64,000 nucleotides of DNA from Archangium lipolyticum (GCF_024623785.1 NZ_JANKBZ010000027.1:101443-165442); one strand, 5' to 3'; positions 8,850-19,068 are shown, numbered from the stretch's first letter. Notes: generated by a model from the letters alone, not told the origin. A program made the numbers and translations.

Positions 8850-9479
8850 ATGGAGTGGGATGAGCGGACATTGCAGCGCTTCCGGGAGGGTGAACCAGAG
8901 ACCCTGGGACGTGTGTACCGGGCACATGCCGAGGCGCTGGCACGGGGGCTGAGGGCCATGGCGTGGCGGAGGGTCGGGCATGCCAGGGGCGCGCTGGAGC
9001 TGGAGAACACGGTGCTGGAGACGTTCGCCCGTGCCTTCGAGCCGAGGACGCGGGCGGCGTACGACGGGGTGAGACCTTACGGGCACTTCCTGGTGGGCAT
9101 CGCGCGCAACGTGTTGCTGGAGCAGTCCAGGCAGCGCGAGGTGGCGGTGGGGTTGGAGCCCTTCGAGGGCAAGGGCGAGGTGCCGGAAGAGGGCGCGGGG
9201 CTGGCGCAGACGCTGGAGGACCGGGAGGTGGAGGCGCTGCTGGCGAGCTTCAAGGAGGGGCTGACGGAGGAGGAGCGGCGGCTGTTCGAGCTGCGCTTCG
9301 GCGAGGAGGAGCTGGCGCAGGAGGGAGCGGCGGAGCGGCTGGGGCTGACACGCATCCAGGTGAGGCGCCGGGAGCTGGGGTTGAAGACGCGGCTGCTCGA
9401 GTTCCTTCAAGCCCGCGGCTACCTGGAAGGGATGGAAGTGAAGGGGTGGAGCTTCTTCAAGCGGCGAGGCCAGTCATGA
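8850..9479 (+). CDS. ECF-like sigma-70 family RNA polymerase sigma factor
   Basis: 209 residues. Region 2 lies near residues 10-95 (ETLGRVYRAHAEALARGL, YGHFLVGIARNVLLEQ). An acidic linker leads to region 4 (about 125-195), with the helix-turn-helix ELAQEGAAERLGLTRIQVRRRE. The ATG at 8850 has GAGGG only one base away, so initiation may be weak. Its stop overlaps the anti-sigma start by 4 bases, the classic layout of a sigma factor and its inhibitor. The divergent caspase operon is the obvious candidate regulon, but no promoter match was established. Confidence 0.88.
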   Translation: MEWDERTLQRFREGEPETLGRVYRAHAEALARGLRAMAWRRVGHARGALELENTVLETFARAFEPRTRAAYDGVRPYGHFLVGIARNVLLEQSRQREVAVGLEPFEGKGEVPEEGAGLAQTLEDREVEALLASFKEGLTEEERRLFELRFGEEELAQEGAAERLGLTRIQVRRRELGLKTRLLEFLQARGYLEGMEVKGWSFFKRRGQS

Positions 9480-10237
9480 CGAGGTGCGCGGACAGACAGG
9501 CGAAGCAGGCGCTGGCGGCGCTCTTCCAGGGGGAGCTGGACGGAGAGGGCTACACGCGGCTGCGCGCGCACGCGGCGGGGTGCGAGGAGTGCCGCGAGGC
9601 CTACGACAAGCTGGGCCGGGTGGAGTCGGCGCTGGAGAAGCGCGCGCTGCCGGCGGGCCGGGAGGCGCTGCTGGAGAAGGAGCTGCTGGCGCGCGTGGCG
9701 GCGGCCGCGAAGCCGGCCCGGGCCCCCGTTCCCGAGCGCAAGCGCTTCTTCGAGGGATTCTTCGTGCCCGCGGCGCTGGGGCTGGCGGTCTGCACCGTGC
9801 TGGTGCTGGTGGTGGTGCCGCGCCTGGAGACGCAGCCGGCCGGGCCCGAGGAGTGGCGGTCTCGCGGAGCGGAGACGGGCACGAAGGCCTGGGGCCTGCG
9901 GGCCTTCTGCGTGGGGGCGGACGGAGCGGTGAAAGGTGAGGCGCGGCCGGGCGGGACGCTGGTCTGCGCGGAGGGAGGCGCGGTGCAGTTCAGCTACACG
10001 GCGCCGGAGGGGGCACGGCTCTCGGTGGTGGGGACGCCGCCCGGCGGGGAGCCGCTCCAGTTCTTCCCGCGAGAGGGCGAGGCGGCGGCCATCCCGGCGG
10101 GGGTGGACCAGCTGTTGCCCTACAGCACGCCGGTGGAGGGCGGCTGGCTCGCCGGGCCGCTGGAGGTCCAGGCGAGCTTCACGGATGCCCAGGGCCGCCC
10201 GCTGTCGACGACGCGCCTCACCCTCTCCCCGAGGTAG
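9476..10237 (+). CDS. Membrane anti-sigma factor with zinc finger and extracytoplasmic domain
   Basis: 253 residues. The N-terminal HxxxCxxC (HAAGCEEC) is the anti-sigma zinc-finger motif (zf-HC2 type). A single transmembrane helix lies at about residues 96-117 (FVPAALGLAVCTVLVLVVVP). The outer ~135 residues are beta-rich and resemble DUF4384-type domains that often accompany caspase-like proteins in bacteria (pattern LVCAEGGAVQFSYTA..RLSVVG..LQFFP). The gene overlaps the sigma factor gene by 4 bases. It should hold the sigma factor at the membrane until an envelope signal arrives. Confidence 0.85.
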   Translation: MTRCADRQAKQALAALFQGELDGEGYTRLRAHAAGCEECREAYDKLGRVESALEKRALPAGREALLEKELLARVAAAAKPARAPVPERKRFFEGFFVPAALGLAVCTVLVLVVVPRLETQPAGPEEWRSRGAETGTKAWGLRAFCVGADGAVKGEARPGGTLVCAEGGAVQFSYTAPEGARLSVVGTPPGGEPLQFFPREGEAAAIPAGVDQLLPYSTPVEGGWLAGPLEVQASFTDAQGRPLSTTRLTLSPR

Positions 10238-10255
10238 AGCCCTCGGCTGTCCGGT

Positions 10256-11005
10256 TCAGTACGCGGCGGTGGCGGCGGGCTGGGCGGGCGAGAGCACGTC
10301 CGCCAGGTCGGTGGCCACGGTGAAGCCGTCGTGGAACACCACGCCCTGGGGCGCGATGGTCTCGTTCCGGTAGAGGCCCTGCTTCACGTAGACGCCCTGG
10401 CCCGGGTACAGCGTGGCCATGGGCGTGAGCGGAACGACCTGCTGTCCATTGTGGAACATCTCCACGAAGCCCACGCCCGGGTCGGCGCTCCACTTCACGT
10501 GCACCACGAAGTCGTTCCAGACGCCGCGCTGCAGGGGCGCCTTCCAGACGTCCTGCGCCCGTTCCCCGCCCACGCGCATCCGCAGCTCCTCGCCGAAGAC
10601 GTAGAACTCCATGGGAGGTGAGCCCGTCAGGCCCGTGTGGTGCCACTGGGTGAAGACCTGCCAGGTGCTCGCGCTGGGGTAGCTCTCGTCGAAGAGCGTG
10701 CTCCAGGAGTAGTACCGCTCCGCCCCTTCGCCCCCTCCATTCATGAGGGAGGCATCCACGTAGACCAGCTCGTTGCGGTTGCCGCTGGCCTGGATGGGCT
10801 TGTCGCCCTGATCCACCTGCACGCGCATGGCATAGCTGCCCTCGCGCACCCGGTCGGCCTCCACGAGGAGACGGTTGCTGTTGACCATCTCCACCTTGTT
10901 CCACTGGGACATGTTCCCAGTCTCGAAATCGCCCTTCCACAGAACGCTCGCGCTCGCCACGGTGGGGAGCAGCAGGAGACCGGAAAGCATCCAGGACTTC
11001 TTCAA
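10256..11005 (-). CDS. Secreted heparin-lyase-I-like polysaccharide lyase
   Basis: About 249 residues from a TTG start at 11003-11005 (AAGGAA seven bases upstream). Signal peptide KKSWMLSGLLLLPTVASA. The mature protein starts with WKGDFETGNMSQWNKVE and has jelly-roll features of the heparin lyase I/polysaccharide lyase family: GNRNELVY, YYSWSTLFDESYP, WQVFTQWHH, and WNDFVVHVKWS..GFVEMFHNG. Such enzymes cleave acidic polysaccharides by beta-elimination. Catalytic residues were not assigned. It converges on the anti-sigma gene with 18 bases between stops and is divergent from the giant kinase gene. Confidence 0.78.
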   Translation of the reverse strand: MKKSWMLSGLLLLPTVASASVLWKGDFETGNMSQWNKVEMVNSNRLLVEADRVREGSYAMRVQVDQGDKPIQASGNRNELVYVDASLMNGGGEGAERYYSWSTLFDESYPSASTWQVFTQWHHTGLTGSPPMEFYVFGEELRMRVGGERAQDVWKAPLQRGVWNDFVVHVKWSADPGVGFVEMFHNGQQVVPLTPMATLYPGQGVYVKQGLYRNETIAPQGVVFHDGFTVATDLADVLSPAQPAATAAY

Positions 11006-11222
11006 ACGGCATTCCTTTCGTTCGGGCTGGACGGAGGGGACAACCCACCGCGAGCCCTTCATTCCCCTCCCTGGCATGCCCGGGCGCCGGTGCGGGGCAT
11101 TCCGGGGGGCGTGTGCGCTCGTCCGGCCGCCTGCTCCCGTGAGGGGCATTTCACCAGCAGGAACGAATGGAAGAAGTCCTCCGGTTGGGTCTACGCCCAT
11201 CCACCCGCACTGGAGCAGACGC

Positions 11223-14200
11223 GTGAAGAGCCGCAACCGTCACCCCACCCGTACCCAGACCGGGAAGAAGATCCGCAAGACCACCACCCTGGCGCGCCAT
11301 TCGCACCCCCGTCCACGAAGGAGCGCGACGGCGGCGGCACTCGAGACGCTGCTGGAGTCGATGCGTGCCGTGACCTACGGAGACTTCTCCGTCCGGCTGC
11401 CACCGGAAGCGCAGCCGGCGGCGATGGAGGAGATCGCCCTCACCTTCAACGCCATGGTGGCGATGAACCAGCGGATGCAGGACGAGCTGGTGCGCGTGGA
11501 GCGCGTGGTGGGCCGCGAGGGACAGATGGCGGAGCGCGCCTCGCTGGGCCCGGTGAGCGGAGGCTGGGCCTCGAGCATCGGCTCCATCAACTCGCTCATC
11601 GCGGACCTGGTGCAGCCCACCACCGAGGTGGCGCGCGTGCTGGGCGCGGTGGCCCGAGGTGACCTCACCCAGAAGATGGCGTTGGACCTGCCCGGGCAGC
11701 CGGTGAAGGGCGAGTTCCTCCGCATCGGCACCACGGTGAACGCGATGGTGGACCAGCTGAGCTCCTTCGCCGCCGAAGTGACGCGCGTCGCGCGTGAAGT
11801 CGGTACGGAAGGGAAGCTGGGCGGCCAGGCGCGGGTGCCCGGGGTGGCCGGTACGTGGAAGGACCTCACGGACAGCGTGAACCAGCTGGCCAACAACCTG
11901 ACCGCGCAGGTGCGAAACATCGCCGAGGTGACGACCTCGGTGGCGCGGGGTGACCTGTCGCGCAAGATCACGGTCGATGCGCGAGGCGAGGTGCTCGAGC
12001 TGAAGAACACCGTCAACACGATGGTGGATCAGCTCCGCTCGTTCGCTGGCGAAGTGACGCGCGTCGCGAAGGAAGTGGGTACGGAAGGAAAGCTGGGAGG
12101 CCAGGCCGACGTGCCCGGCGTGTCCGGCGTGTGGAAGGACCTCACGGACAACGTGAACCTGATGGCCTCCAACCTGACGACCCAGGTGCGAGGCATCGTG
12201 AAGGTGGTGACGGCGGTCGCCAACGGCGACCTGTCCCAGCGCCTGGTGGTGGATGCGAAGGGCGAGGTGGCCGCGCTGGCCGACACGCTCAACAGCATGA
12301 CGAAGACCCTGGGCATCTTCGCCGACCAGGTGACGAGCGTCGCCAAGACGGTGGGCGTGGAAGGCAAGCTGGGCGCCCAGGCGGACGTGCCGGGTGTGGC
12401 GGGGACGTGGAAGGACCTCACGGACAACGTGAACCTGCTCGCCAACAACCTGACCGCGCAGGTGCGCAACATCGCGGAAGTCAGCACGGCCGTCGCCCGC
12501 GGTGACCTGTCCAAGAAGATCACGGTCGACGCCCGGGGCGAGGTGCTCGAGCTGAAGAACACCATCAATACGATGGTGGAGCAGCTCCGCTCGTTCGCCG
12601 GTGAGGTGACCCGCGTCGCGAAGGAAGTGGGTACGGAAGGAAAGCTGGGCGGTCAGGCGGACGTGCCCGGCGTCTCCGGTACGTGGAAGGACCTCACGGA
12701 CAACGTGAACTTCATGGCCTCCAACCTCACCAGCCAGGTGCGAAACATCGCGCTGGTGACCACGGCGGTGGCCAATGGAGACCTGTCGCGGAAGATCACC
12801 GTCGACGTGAAGGGGGAAATCCTCGAGCTGAAGAACACCATCAATACGATGGTGGACCAGCTCCGGTCCTTCGCCGCGGAGGTGACGCGCGTCGCGCGCG
12901 AGGTGGGGACGGAAGGAAAGCTGGGCGGCCAGGCCGAGGTGCAGGGCGTGTCGGGCGTCTGGAAGGACCTGACCGACAGCGTGAACTCGATGGCGTCCAA
13001 CCTCACCAACCAGGTGCGCAACATCGCCAAGGTGACGACGGCGGTGGCGAACGGTGACCTGTCCAAGAAGATCACCGTCGATGCGAAGGGCGAGATTCTC
13101 GAGCTGAAGGACACCATCAACACGATGGTGGATCAGCTCAACGCGTTCGCCTCCGAGGTGACGCGCGTCGCCCGCGAGGTGGGTACCGAGGGCAAGCTGG
13201 GTGGCCAGGCGCGTGTGCCCGGTGTCGCCGGTACGTGGAAGGACCTCACGGACAACGTGAACCTGATGGCCCGCAACCTGACGACCCAGGTGCGCGGCAT
13301 CGTCAAGGTGGTGACGGCGGTCGCCAATGGAGACCTCACCCAGAAGCTGGTCGTCGACGCGAAGGGCGAGGTGGCCGCGCTGGCGGACACCATCAACAGC
13401 ATGACCGACACCCTGGGCACCTTCGCCCAGCAGGTGTCCACGGTGGCCCGCGAGGTGGGTATCGAAGGGAAGCTGGGTGGCCAGGCCAAGGTGCCCGGTG
13501 CCCGCGGCGCCTGGAGGCAGCTGACCGACAACGTGAACCAGCTGGCCGGCAACCTGACGTCTCAAGTGCGCGCCATCTCCGAGGTGGCCACCGCCGTGAC
13601 GAAGGGTGACCTGACCCGGTCCATCTCGGTGGATGCGCAGGGCGAGGTGGCGGCCCTGTCCGACATCATCAACCAGATGATCGTCAACCTGAAGGAGACG
13701 ACGCAGAAGAACACCGAGCAGGACTGGCTGAAGACGAACCTCGCGAAGTTCTCCGGCATGATGCAGGGCCAGAAGAACCTGGAGGCCGTCTCCCGGCTCA
13801 TCATGTCCGAGCTGACGCCCCTGGTCTCCGCGCACCACGGCGCCTTCTTCCTCATGGACTCCGAGGATGGCGCGCCCGTGGCCAAGCTCACCTCCAGCTA
13901 CGCCTACCGCGAGCGCAAGAACGTGGGCAACCGCTTCCGCCTCGGCGAGGGCCTGGTGGGCCAGTGCGCCCTGGAGAAGAAGACCATCCTCCTCACCCAC
14001 GTGCCGGCGGACTACATCCGCATCACCTCCGGCCTGGGCGAGGCCAGCCCCCTCAACGTCATCGTCCTGCCCGTCCTCTTCGAGGGCGCGGTGAAGGCCA
14101 TCATCGAGCTGGCCTCCTTCCACCCGTTCAGCACCATCCACCAGATCTTCCTGGACCAGCTCACCGAGAGCATTGGCGTGGTGTTGAACATGATCATGGC

Positions 14201-16502
14201 CAACATGCGCACCGAGGAGCTGCTGCGCCAGTCGCAGAGCCTCGCCAACGAGCTGCAGAGCCAGTCGCGCGAGCTCACCCAGCAGCAGGAGGAGCTCAAG
14301 CGCTCCAACTCGGCGCTGGAGGCCCAGGCCCTCGAGCTGGAGGAGAAGGCCAAACTGCTCGAGCAGCAGAACATCAAGGTGGAGGAGAAGAACCGCGAGG
14401 TGGAGCAGGCGCGCTCCTCCCTGGAGGAGAAGGCCGAGCAGCTCTCGCTCATCTCCAAGTACAAGAGCGAGTTCCTCGCCAACATGTCCCACGAGCTGCG
14501 CACGCCGCTCAACAGCATGCTGGTGCTGGCCAAGCTGCTCGCGGACAACTCCGACGGCTCACTCGGCCGCAAGCAGGTGGAGTACGCCGAGACCATCTAC
14601 TCCTCGGGTGGGGACCTGCTGTCCCTCATCAACGAAATCCTCGACCTGTCCAAGGTGGAGGCGGGGAAGATGCAGGTGGAGCCGCGCGACTCCGCCGTGG
14701 CGGAGCTGGTGGAGTTCGCCCGCCGCACCTTCGGCCCCGTGGCCGAGCAGAAGCACCTGGGCTTCCTCACCGAGGTGGGCCCGGAAGTGCCGGCCACCGT
14801 CTTCACGGATCCGAAGCGGTTGCAGCAGATCCTCAAGAACCTGCTGTCCAACGCCTTCAAGTTCACCAGCACGGGCCAGGTGACGCTGCGCATCCGCATG
14901 GCGGACGCCGAGGAGCGCTTCGCCGCCCCCGAGCTGGTGGAGGCGGACACGGTGCTGGCCTTCTCCGTCATCGACACGGGCATTGGCATCCCCGAGGACA
15001 AGCAGAAGCTCATCTTCGAGGCCTTCCAGCAGGCGGATGGCACCACCAGCCGCAAGTACGGCGGCACCGGCCTGGGGCTCTCCATCAGCCGCGAGCTGGC
15101 GCGGTTGCTGGGCGGAGAGATTCGCGTGAAGAGCGCTCGCGGCGCGGGCAGCACCTTCACCCTCTACCTGCCGCGCAGCTACAGCGGCCCCGAGCGTGGG
15201 GGCGAGCCGGCCAGCGACGCGGACGTGGGCTACACCCCCATGCTGCGCGAGCTGTTGCCGCGTGACACGGTGCACGGCACCGCGGCCCCCCACCCGCTGG
15301 TGGACGACCGGGACAGCCTGGGCGCGGATGACAACGTGCTGCTGGTGGCGGTGGACGACGTGGAGTTCGCCCACGGTCTGGTGACCGCCGCGCGCCAGCA
15401 CGGCCTGAAGGCGCTGGTGGCCACCCGGGGTGACGTGGCGCTCTCGCTGGCCCAGCGGCTCAAGCCGTACGCCATCGTCCTGCAGCTCGGCCTGCCCGTC
15501 ATCGACGGGTGGAGCGTGCTGGACCGCCTCAAGCGCGACCCGCGCACCCGCCGCATCCCCGTCCAGATGGTGAGCGTGGACCGGATGCGCGGCGCCTCGT
15601 GTGGTGGCGGCTTCGCCTACCTCGACCGGCCCTTCTCTCCCGAGGCCATCCAGGGCGCCTTCAGCCACCTGGAGCTCAAGCCCAACGGCGCGCCCCGGAA
15701 GCTGCTGCTGGTGGACCCCAAGCCCGAGCTGCGTGACTGCGTCCAGCAGCTCATCGACATGGGCGAGTCCCTGGAGATGCGCGAGCTGGAGTCGAGCGCC
15801 GCGGTGATGGCGCTCGACCGGGGTGAGGTGGACGCCCTGGCATTGGACCTGGCCGCGCCCGGTGGGCGGGGGATGAAGCTGCTGGTGGAGCTGGTGCGCC
15901 GGCCCGCCCGCCTGCCCCCCGTGCTCCTTTATAGTGGCTCGCAGCTGCTGCCGGATGACGAGCGGCGGCTGCGGCGCTCGGCCGAGTCCGTGCTGCTCGA
16001 GGCGGCTGCCCGCTCGCCCGAGGCGGTGCTCGCCGAGGTGGGCCGCTTCCTGCGCCGGGTGGGGGATCAGTCCCGCGTGGCCAACGAGGAGGCCAAGGAG
16101 CTCACCCGCTCGCTCGCCGGCCGCAAGGTGCTGCTGGTGGACGACGATGCCCGCAACATCTTCGCCCTCACCAGTGTCCTGGAGAGCCACGGCATGCATG
16201 TGACGTTCGCCCAGGACGGGCGAGCAGCCATGGACTTGATGGAGAAGAACCCGGAACTGGACGTGGTTCTGCTGGACGTGATGATGCCAGAGATGGACGG
16301 CTACCAGGCGATGCGCGCCATCCGTGCGGATTCCCGGTGGGCGTCGCTGCCGGTCATCGCCATCACCGCGCGGGCATTGAAGGACGACCGCGAGAAGTGC
16401 CTGGAAGCGGGCGCGTCCGATTACCTTTCGAAGCCGGTCGATACCGAGCGGCTGCTGGAGTTGATTCGCCGGTGGGTAGAGCCTTGCGCGGGAGCCAGAT
16501 GA
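11223..16502 (+). CDS. Giant hybrid histidine kinase: HAMP array, GAF, kinase, three receivers
   Basis: 1,759 residues from GTG 11223 (GGAG seven bases upstream). Residues about 40-184 are HAMP-like, followed by seven near-identical 92-residue HAMP units (185-828), a GAF domain (~840-1000), a coiled coil (~1000-1080), HisKA with phospho-His1090 ([11 protein letters not shown]), and an ATPase domain (~1196-1317, DTGIGIPED and [10 protein letters not shown]). Two divergent receivers follow: in the first the acceptor Asp is replaced (IVLQLGLP), the second is poorly conserved. The final canonical receiver has Asp1685 ([14 protein letters not shown]). There is no transmembrane helix, so it is cytosolic. 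The layout matches fungal group III (Nik1-type) osmosensing kinases. It overlaps the next kinase by 4 bases. Confidence 0.93.
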   Translation: MKSRNRHPTRTQTGKKIRKTTTLARHSHPRPRRSATAAALETLLESMRAVTYGDFSVRLPPEAQPAAMEEIALTFNAMVAMNQRMQDELVRVERVVGREGQMAERASLGPVSGGWASSIGSINSLIADLVQPTTEVARVLGAVARGDLTQKMALDLPGQPVKGEFLRIGTTVNAMVDQLSSFAAEVTRVAREVGTEGKLGGQARVPGVAGTWKDLTDSVNQLANNLTAQVRNIAEVTTSVARGDLSRKITVDARGEVLELKNTVNTMVDQLRSFAGEVTRVAKEVGTEGKLGGQADVPGVSGVWKDLTDNVNLMASNLTTQVRGIVKVVTAVANGDLSQRLVVDAKGEVAALADTLNSMTKTLGIFADQVTSVAKTVGVEGKLGAQADVPGVAGTWKDLTDNVNLLANNLTAQVRNIAEVSTAVARGDLSKKITVDARGEVLELKNTINTMVEQLRSFAGEVTRVAKEVGTEGKLGGQADVPGVSGTWKDLTDNVNFMASNLTSQVRNIALVTTAVANGDLSRKITVDVKGEILELKNTINTMVDQLRSFAAEVTRVAREVGTEGKLGGQAEVQGVSGVWKDLTDSVNSMASNLTNQVRNIAKVTTAVANGDLSKKITVDAKGEILELKDTINTMVDQLNAFASEVTRVAREVGTEGKLGGQARVPGVAGTWKDLTDNVNLMARNLTTQVRGIVKVVTAVANGDLTQKLVVDAKGEVAALADTINSMTDTLGTFAQQVSTVAREVGIEGKLGGQAKVPGARGAWRQLTDNVNQLAGNLTSQVRAISEVATAVTKGDLTRSISVDAQGEVAALSDIINQMIVNLKETTQKNTEQDWLKTNLAKFSGMMQGQKNLEAVSRLIMSELTPLVSAHHGAFFLMDSEDGAPVAKLTSSYAYRERKNVGNRFRLGEGLVGQCALEKKTILLTHVPADYIRITSGLGEASPLNVIVLPVLFEGAVKAIIELASFHPFSTIHQIFLDQLTESIGVVLNMIMANMRTEELLRQSQSLANELQSQSRELTQQQEELKRSNSALEAQALELEEKAKLLEQQNIKVEEKNREVEQARSSLEEKAEQLSLISKYKSEFLANMSHELRTPLNSMLVLAKLLADNSDGSLGRKQVEYAETIYSSGGDLLSLINEILDLSKVEAGKMQVEPRDSAVAELVEFARRTFGPVAEQKHLGFLTEVGPEVPATVFTDPKRLQQILKNLLSNAFKFTSTGQVTLRIRMADAEERFAAPELVEADTVLAFSVIDTGIGIPEDKQKLIFEAFQQADGTTSRKYGGTGLGLSISRELARLLGGEIRVKSARGAGSTFTLYLPRSYSGPERGGEPASDADVGYTPMLRELLPRDTVHGTAAPHPLVDDRDSLGADDNVLLVAVDDVEFAHGLVTAARQHGLKALVATRGDVALSLAQRLKPYAIVLQLGLPVIDGWSVLDRLKRDPRTRRIPVQMVSVDRMRGASCGGGFAYLDRPFSPEAIQGAFSHLELKPNGAPRKLLLVDPKPELRDCVQQLIDMGESLEMRELESSAAVMALDRGEVDALALDLAAPGGRGMKLLVELVRRPARLPPVLLYSGSQLLPDDERRLRRSAESVLLEAAARSPEAVLAEVGRFLRRVGDQSRVANEEAKELTRSLAGRKVLLVDDDARNIFALTSVLESHGMHVTFAQDGRAAMDLMEKNPELDVVLLDVMMPEMDGYQAMRAIRADSRWASLPVIAITARALKDDREKCLEAGASDYLSKPVDTERLLELIRRWVEPCAGAR
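11775..13706 (+). repeat. Seven tandem 276-base HAMP-coding repeats
   Basis: Each unit encodes about 92 residues beginning (E/Q)VT-VA-EVG-EGKLG-QA, with WKDLTDxVN near residue 28 and GDLSxKIxVDAxGE near residue 58. Units differ by only a few substitutions, and nucleotide identity is visibly high between units 3 and 1 and between units 6 and 2. The array is prone to recombination and assembly collapse, so copy number is worth confirming with long reads. Confidence 0.88.
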
Positions 16503-18067
16503 CAGCGATGACGTGGACCGAGGGGGGAATCGACCATCAGGCCCGGACGGACCTCCCGTCCGCACGCATCCTGGTGGTCGACGACCACGCACCGAATCTC
16601 CTCACGCTGGAAGCCACCCTGGGCGACCTGGGTGAGGTGGTGAAGGCCCACTCGGGAGAGGAGGCGCTCCTCCATCTGCTGCGGGAGGACTTCGCCCTCA
16701 TCCTGCTGGATGTGCAGATGCCCGGGCTGGATGGTTTCGAGACGGCCCGCCTCATCAAGGAGCGCGAGCGCTCGCGCTTCATCCCCATCATCTTCCTCAC
16801 CGCGCGCAGCCGGGACGCCTCGCACGTGTTCCGGGGCTATGCCCAGGGCGCGGTGGACTATGTGCTCAAGCCCTTCGCGCCGGAAATCCTGCGCTCGAAG
16901 GTGTCCGTCTTCGTGGAGCTGTTCCTCAAGGAGGAGCAGCTCAAGCGGCAGGAGGCGCTGCTGCGCCGGCGCGAGCGCGAGGCCCTGGAGCGGGAGAGCG
17001 CCTACCGCTACCGGCTGCTCGGTGACGCCATGCCCCTGTGCGTGTTCGCCGCCAGCCCGGATGGACGGCTGCGCTATGGCAACCGGGCCTGGACGGAGCT
17101 GTCCGGCCTGCCCGCGGAGGCCGTGGAGGACTTATGGCGCTCGGAGGTGGTGCACGCGGAGGATCAATCCTCCGTGCATGCCGCCTGGTGCCACTCGGTG
17201 AGCACCGGCCAGCCCTTCGAGGTGCAGTTCCGGCTGCTGCGCCACAGTGACCTGGCGTACCGCTGGCACCTGGGCCGCGCCGTGCCGGAGCGCAACGAGC
17301 GCGGGCGCATCACCGGGTGGATCATCACCGCCACGGACATCGACGACCAGAAGCGGGCCGAGGAGGAGCTGGCCCGGGCGAGCGCGGCGAAGGACGCCTT
17401 CATGGCGGCCGCCTCGCACGAGCTGCGCACGCCCCTGGCCGCCGCGAAGATGCAGGTGCAGCTGGCGAAGCGGAAGTTCGGCCACGAGCTGACGGACGGG
17501 CCGCGCCGGGCCTTCGAGGGGTTGGACCGGCAGGTGGACCGGATGACCAAGCTGGTGTCGGACCTGTTGGACGTGAGCCGGTTGCTCACGGGCCGGTTAT
17601 CCCTGGAAGTGGAGGAGTTCGACCTGGTGCCCCTGTTGCGCACGTCCTGCGAGCGGCTGCAGGCGCTCTCCACGGACCATCGGCTGCGTCTGGAGGCCCC
17701 CGCGCGGCTCCCCATGCGGGGGGACCCGGGGCGTATCGAGCAGGTGGTGACCAACCTGGTCTCCAACGCCATCCGCTACTCCCCTCATGGGGGGCCGGTG
17801 GAACTGCGGGTCTGGGCCGAGGATGGCCAGGTGGCGCTCCGGGTGAGGGACCATGGCATTGGCATCCCCTCGGAGAAGCTTGCGCTCATCTTCGAACGCT
17901 TCGGGCAGGCCCATGGCGCACGTTATGGCGGTCTTGGCTTGGGGTTGACGATTTCCCAGGGCATTATCGAGCAACATGGTGGGCGCATCTGGGCGGAGTC
18001 CCGGGGTGTGGAGGGCGAGGGTAGTACCTTCCACGTGCGCCTGCCCGTCCAATCCAGGCTTTCATGA
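16499..18067 (+). CDS. REC-PAS-histidine kinase
   Basis: 522 residues, coupled to the giant kinase by a 4-base overlap. Order: receiver (about 20-140, acceptor Asp71 in LILLDVQMPGLDG, switch Lys in YVLKPF), linker helix, PAS domain (about 165-285, ending WIITATDID), HisKA with His307 ([11 protein letters not shown]), and HATPase (about 410-520; NLVSNAIRYSP, DHGIGIPSE, GGLGLGLTIS). The N-terminal receiver suggests that the upstream kinase phosphorylates it to tune this second kinase, a two-kinase relay. No membrane segments are present. Confidence 0.93.
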   Translation: MTAMTWTEGGIDHQARTDLPSARILVVDDHAPNLLTLEATLGDLGEVVKAHSGEEALLHLLREDFALILLDVQMPGLDGFETARLIKERERSRFIPIIFLTARSRDASHVFRGYAQGAVDYVLKPFAPEILRSKVSVFVELFLKEEQLKRQEALLRRREREALERESAYRYRLLGDAMPLCVFAASPDGRLRYGNRAWTELSGLPAEAVEDLWRSEVVHAEDQSSVHAAWCHSVSTGQPFEVQFRLLRHSDLAYRWHLGRAVPERNERGRITGWIITATDIDDQKRAEEELARASAAKDAFMAAASHELRTPLAAAKMQVQLAKRKFGHELTDGPRRAFEGLDRQVDRMTKLVSDLLDVSRLLTGRLSLEVEEFDLVPLLRTSCERLQALSTDHRLRLEAPARLPMRGDPGRIEQVVTNLVSNAIRYSPHGGPVELRVWAEDGQVALRVRDHGIGIPSEKLALIFERFGQAHGARYGGLGLGLTISQGIIEQHGGRIWAESRGVEGEGSTFHVRLPVQSRLS

Positions 18068-18068
18068 C

Positions 18069-18090
18069 GGACCCGCCAGGGGGCGGGTCC
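18069..18090 (+). terminator. GC-rich hairpin after the kinase operon
   Basis: Perfect 9-bp stem GGACCCGCC/GGCGGGTCC with a four-base loop, two bases after the kinase stop codon. No T-tract follows, so it may be a weak or factor-assisted terminator, or an mRNA 3'-end stabiliser. Confidence 0.5.
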
Positions 18091-18118
18091 GGCTGGGGTG
18101 GGGAGAAAGGGATGAAGT

Positions 18119-18517
18119 TTGCGCGCGGGCGATCTTCCCGAGGTAGTGCGGCGATTCATCGTCGACCATGTCGATTCGGTGGAGCAGTTGGAGATCCTCC
18201 TGCTGCTCCATCAGCACCCGTCGCGCGCGTGGGACGCCGAGTCGGTGGCTCGCGAGCTGCGCATCTCCGCCCTCTCCGCGAGTGACCGGTTGGAGGACCA
18301 GGCCCGTGCCGGGTTGCTGGTCCGCGTGGAGGGGAGCCCGGGAGGGTTCCGCTATGCCCCGGGCACTCCGGCGCTGGACGAGGCGGTGAGCGGTCTGGCC
18401 ACGGCGTATGCCGAGCGCCGGGTGACCGTCATCAACCTCATCTTCTCCAAGCCCGTCGACAAGATACGGACCTTCGCGGATGCCTTCCGGTTGCGGAAGG
18501 GGGATGACAATGGCTGA
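18119..18517 (+). CDS. Small winged-helix DNA-binding protein
   Basis: 132 residues from TTG 18119 behind a purine-rich GGGAGAAAGGG. Residues about 20-85 form a winged helix (QLEILLLLHQHPSRAWDAESVARELRIS..ASDRLEDQARAGLLVRV). The C-terminal part is helical (AYAERRVTVINLIFSKPVDKIRTFADAFRLRK). It precedes and overlaps two small membrane-protein genes, so the three are co-transcribed. It may be a cytoplasmic regulator that senses the state of these membrane proteins. The position after the kinases is suggestive but separated by a hairpin. Confidence 0.75.
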   Translation: MRAGDLPEVVRRFIVDHVDSVEQLEILLLLHQHPSRAWDAESVARELRISALSASDRLEDQARAGLLVRVEGSPGGFRYAPGTPALDEAVSGLATAYAERRVTVINLIFSKPVDKIRTFADAFRLRKGDDNG

Positions 18518-18767
18518 GGCAGTCTTCGTTCTATGCGCGGTGACCAGCCTGGCCTGTGCGGTGCTGCTCCTCCGGGGCTATGCCCGCAACCGGGTTCCCC
18601 TGTTGCTGTGGAGCAGCCTGTGTTTCGTCGGGCTGGCGGTGAACAACATGCTGCTGGTGGTGGACCTGATCATCATCCCCGGGAGGGATCTGCTGCTGCT
18701 GCGCAACCTGTCCGCGCTCCTGTCGCTCGCGCTCCTGATCTTCGGACTCGTGTGGGATTCCGAATGA
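18510..18767 (+). CDS. Small membrane protein (DUF5985-like), first of two
   Basis: 85 residues and almost entirely membrane-embedded: three hydrophobic helices (AVFVLCAVTSLACAVLLL, VPLLLWSSLCFVGLAV..LLVVDLIII, LSALLSLALLIFGLVW). ATG 18510 sits six bases after GGAAGGGGG; ATG 18504 is an alternative adding two residues. It overlaps the upstream winged-helix gene, and its stop overlaps the next start by 4 bases. The pattern fits the DUF5985 group (recalled, not searched). Function unknown. Confidence 0.72.
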   Translation: MAEAVFVLCAVTSLACAVLLLRGYARNRVPLLLWSSLCFVGLAVNNMLLVVDLIIIPGRDLLLLRNLSALLSLALLIFGLVWDSE

Positions 18768-19066
18768 ACGACTTCATCTCCGGCATGACGTCCGCCCTGT
18801 GCTGTGTCGCGGGGCTGTTCTTCCTGCGGTTCTGGCGCAAGACGCGCGACAGGTTCTTCGCCTTCTTCGCCACCTCCTTCCTGCTGATGGCGGTGCACCG
18901 CATGGTGAGTCTGTACCTGCGGGACGACAGCGAGCACCTCCTCACGGCGTACGTCATCCGGCTGTTGACCTTCGTGCTCATCCTGGTGGCCATCGTGGAC
19001 AAGAACCGTGGCACGCCGCGCAAGAAGGACTCGTCCCCGCCGCGGCCCGTGGACTCCGTCCGCTGA
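18764..19066 (+). CDS. Small membrane protein (DUF5985-like), second of two
   Basis: 100 residues with three helices (SALCCVAGLFFLRFW, FFAFFATSFLLMAVHRMVSLYL, VIRLLTFVLILVAIVDKN) and a basic, Pro/Ser-rich tail. It is similar in design to the preceding gene and coupled to it by ATGA. The conserved-looking RF/HR/R residues at helix ends suggest a heteromeric membrane complex with its neighbour. Function unknown. Confidence 0.72.
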   Translation: MNDFISGMTSALCCVAGLFFLRFWRKTRDRFFAFFATSFLLMAVHRMVSLYLRDDSEHLLTAYVIRLLTFVLILVAIVDKNRGTPRKKDSSPPRPVDSVR

Positions 19067-19068
19067 GC

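Noticed and set aside
11151..14492. 1,113-codon minus-strand open frame under the HAMP array
   Set aside because: His/Leu/Gly-rich shadow repeating with the same 276-base period as the true gene.
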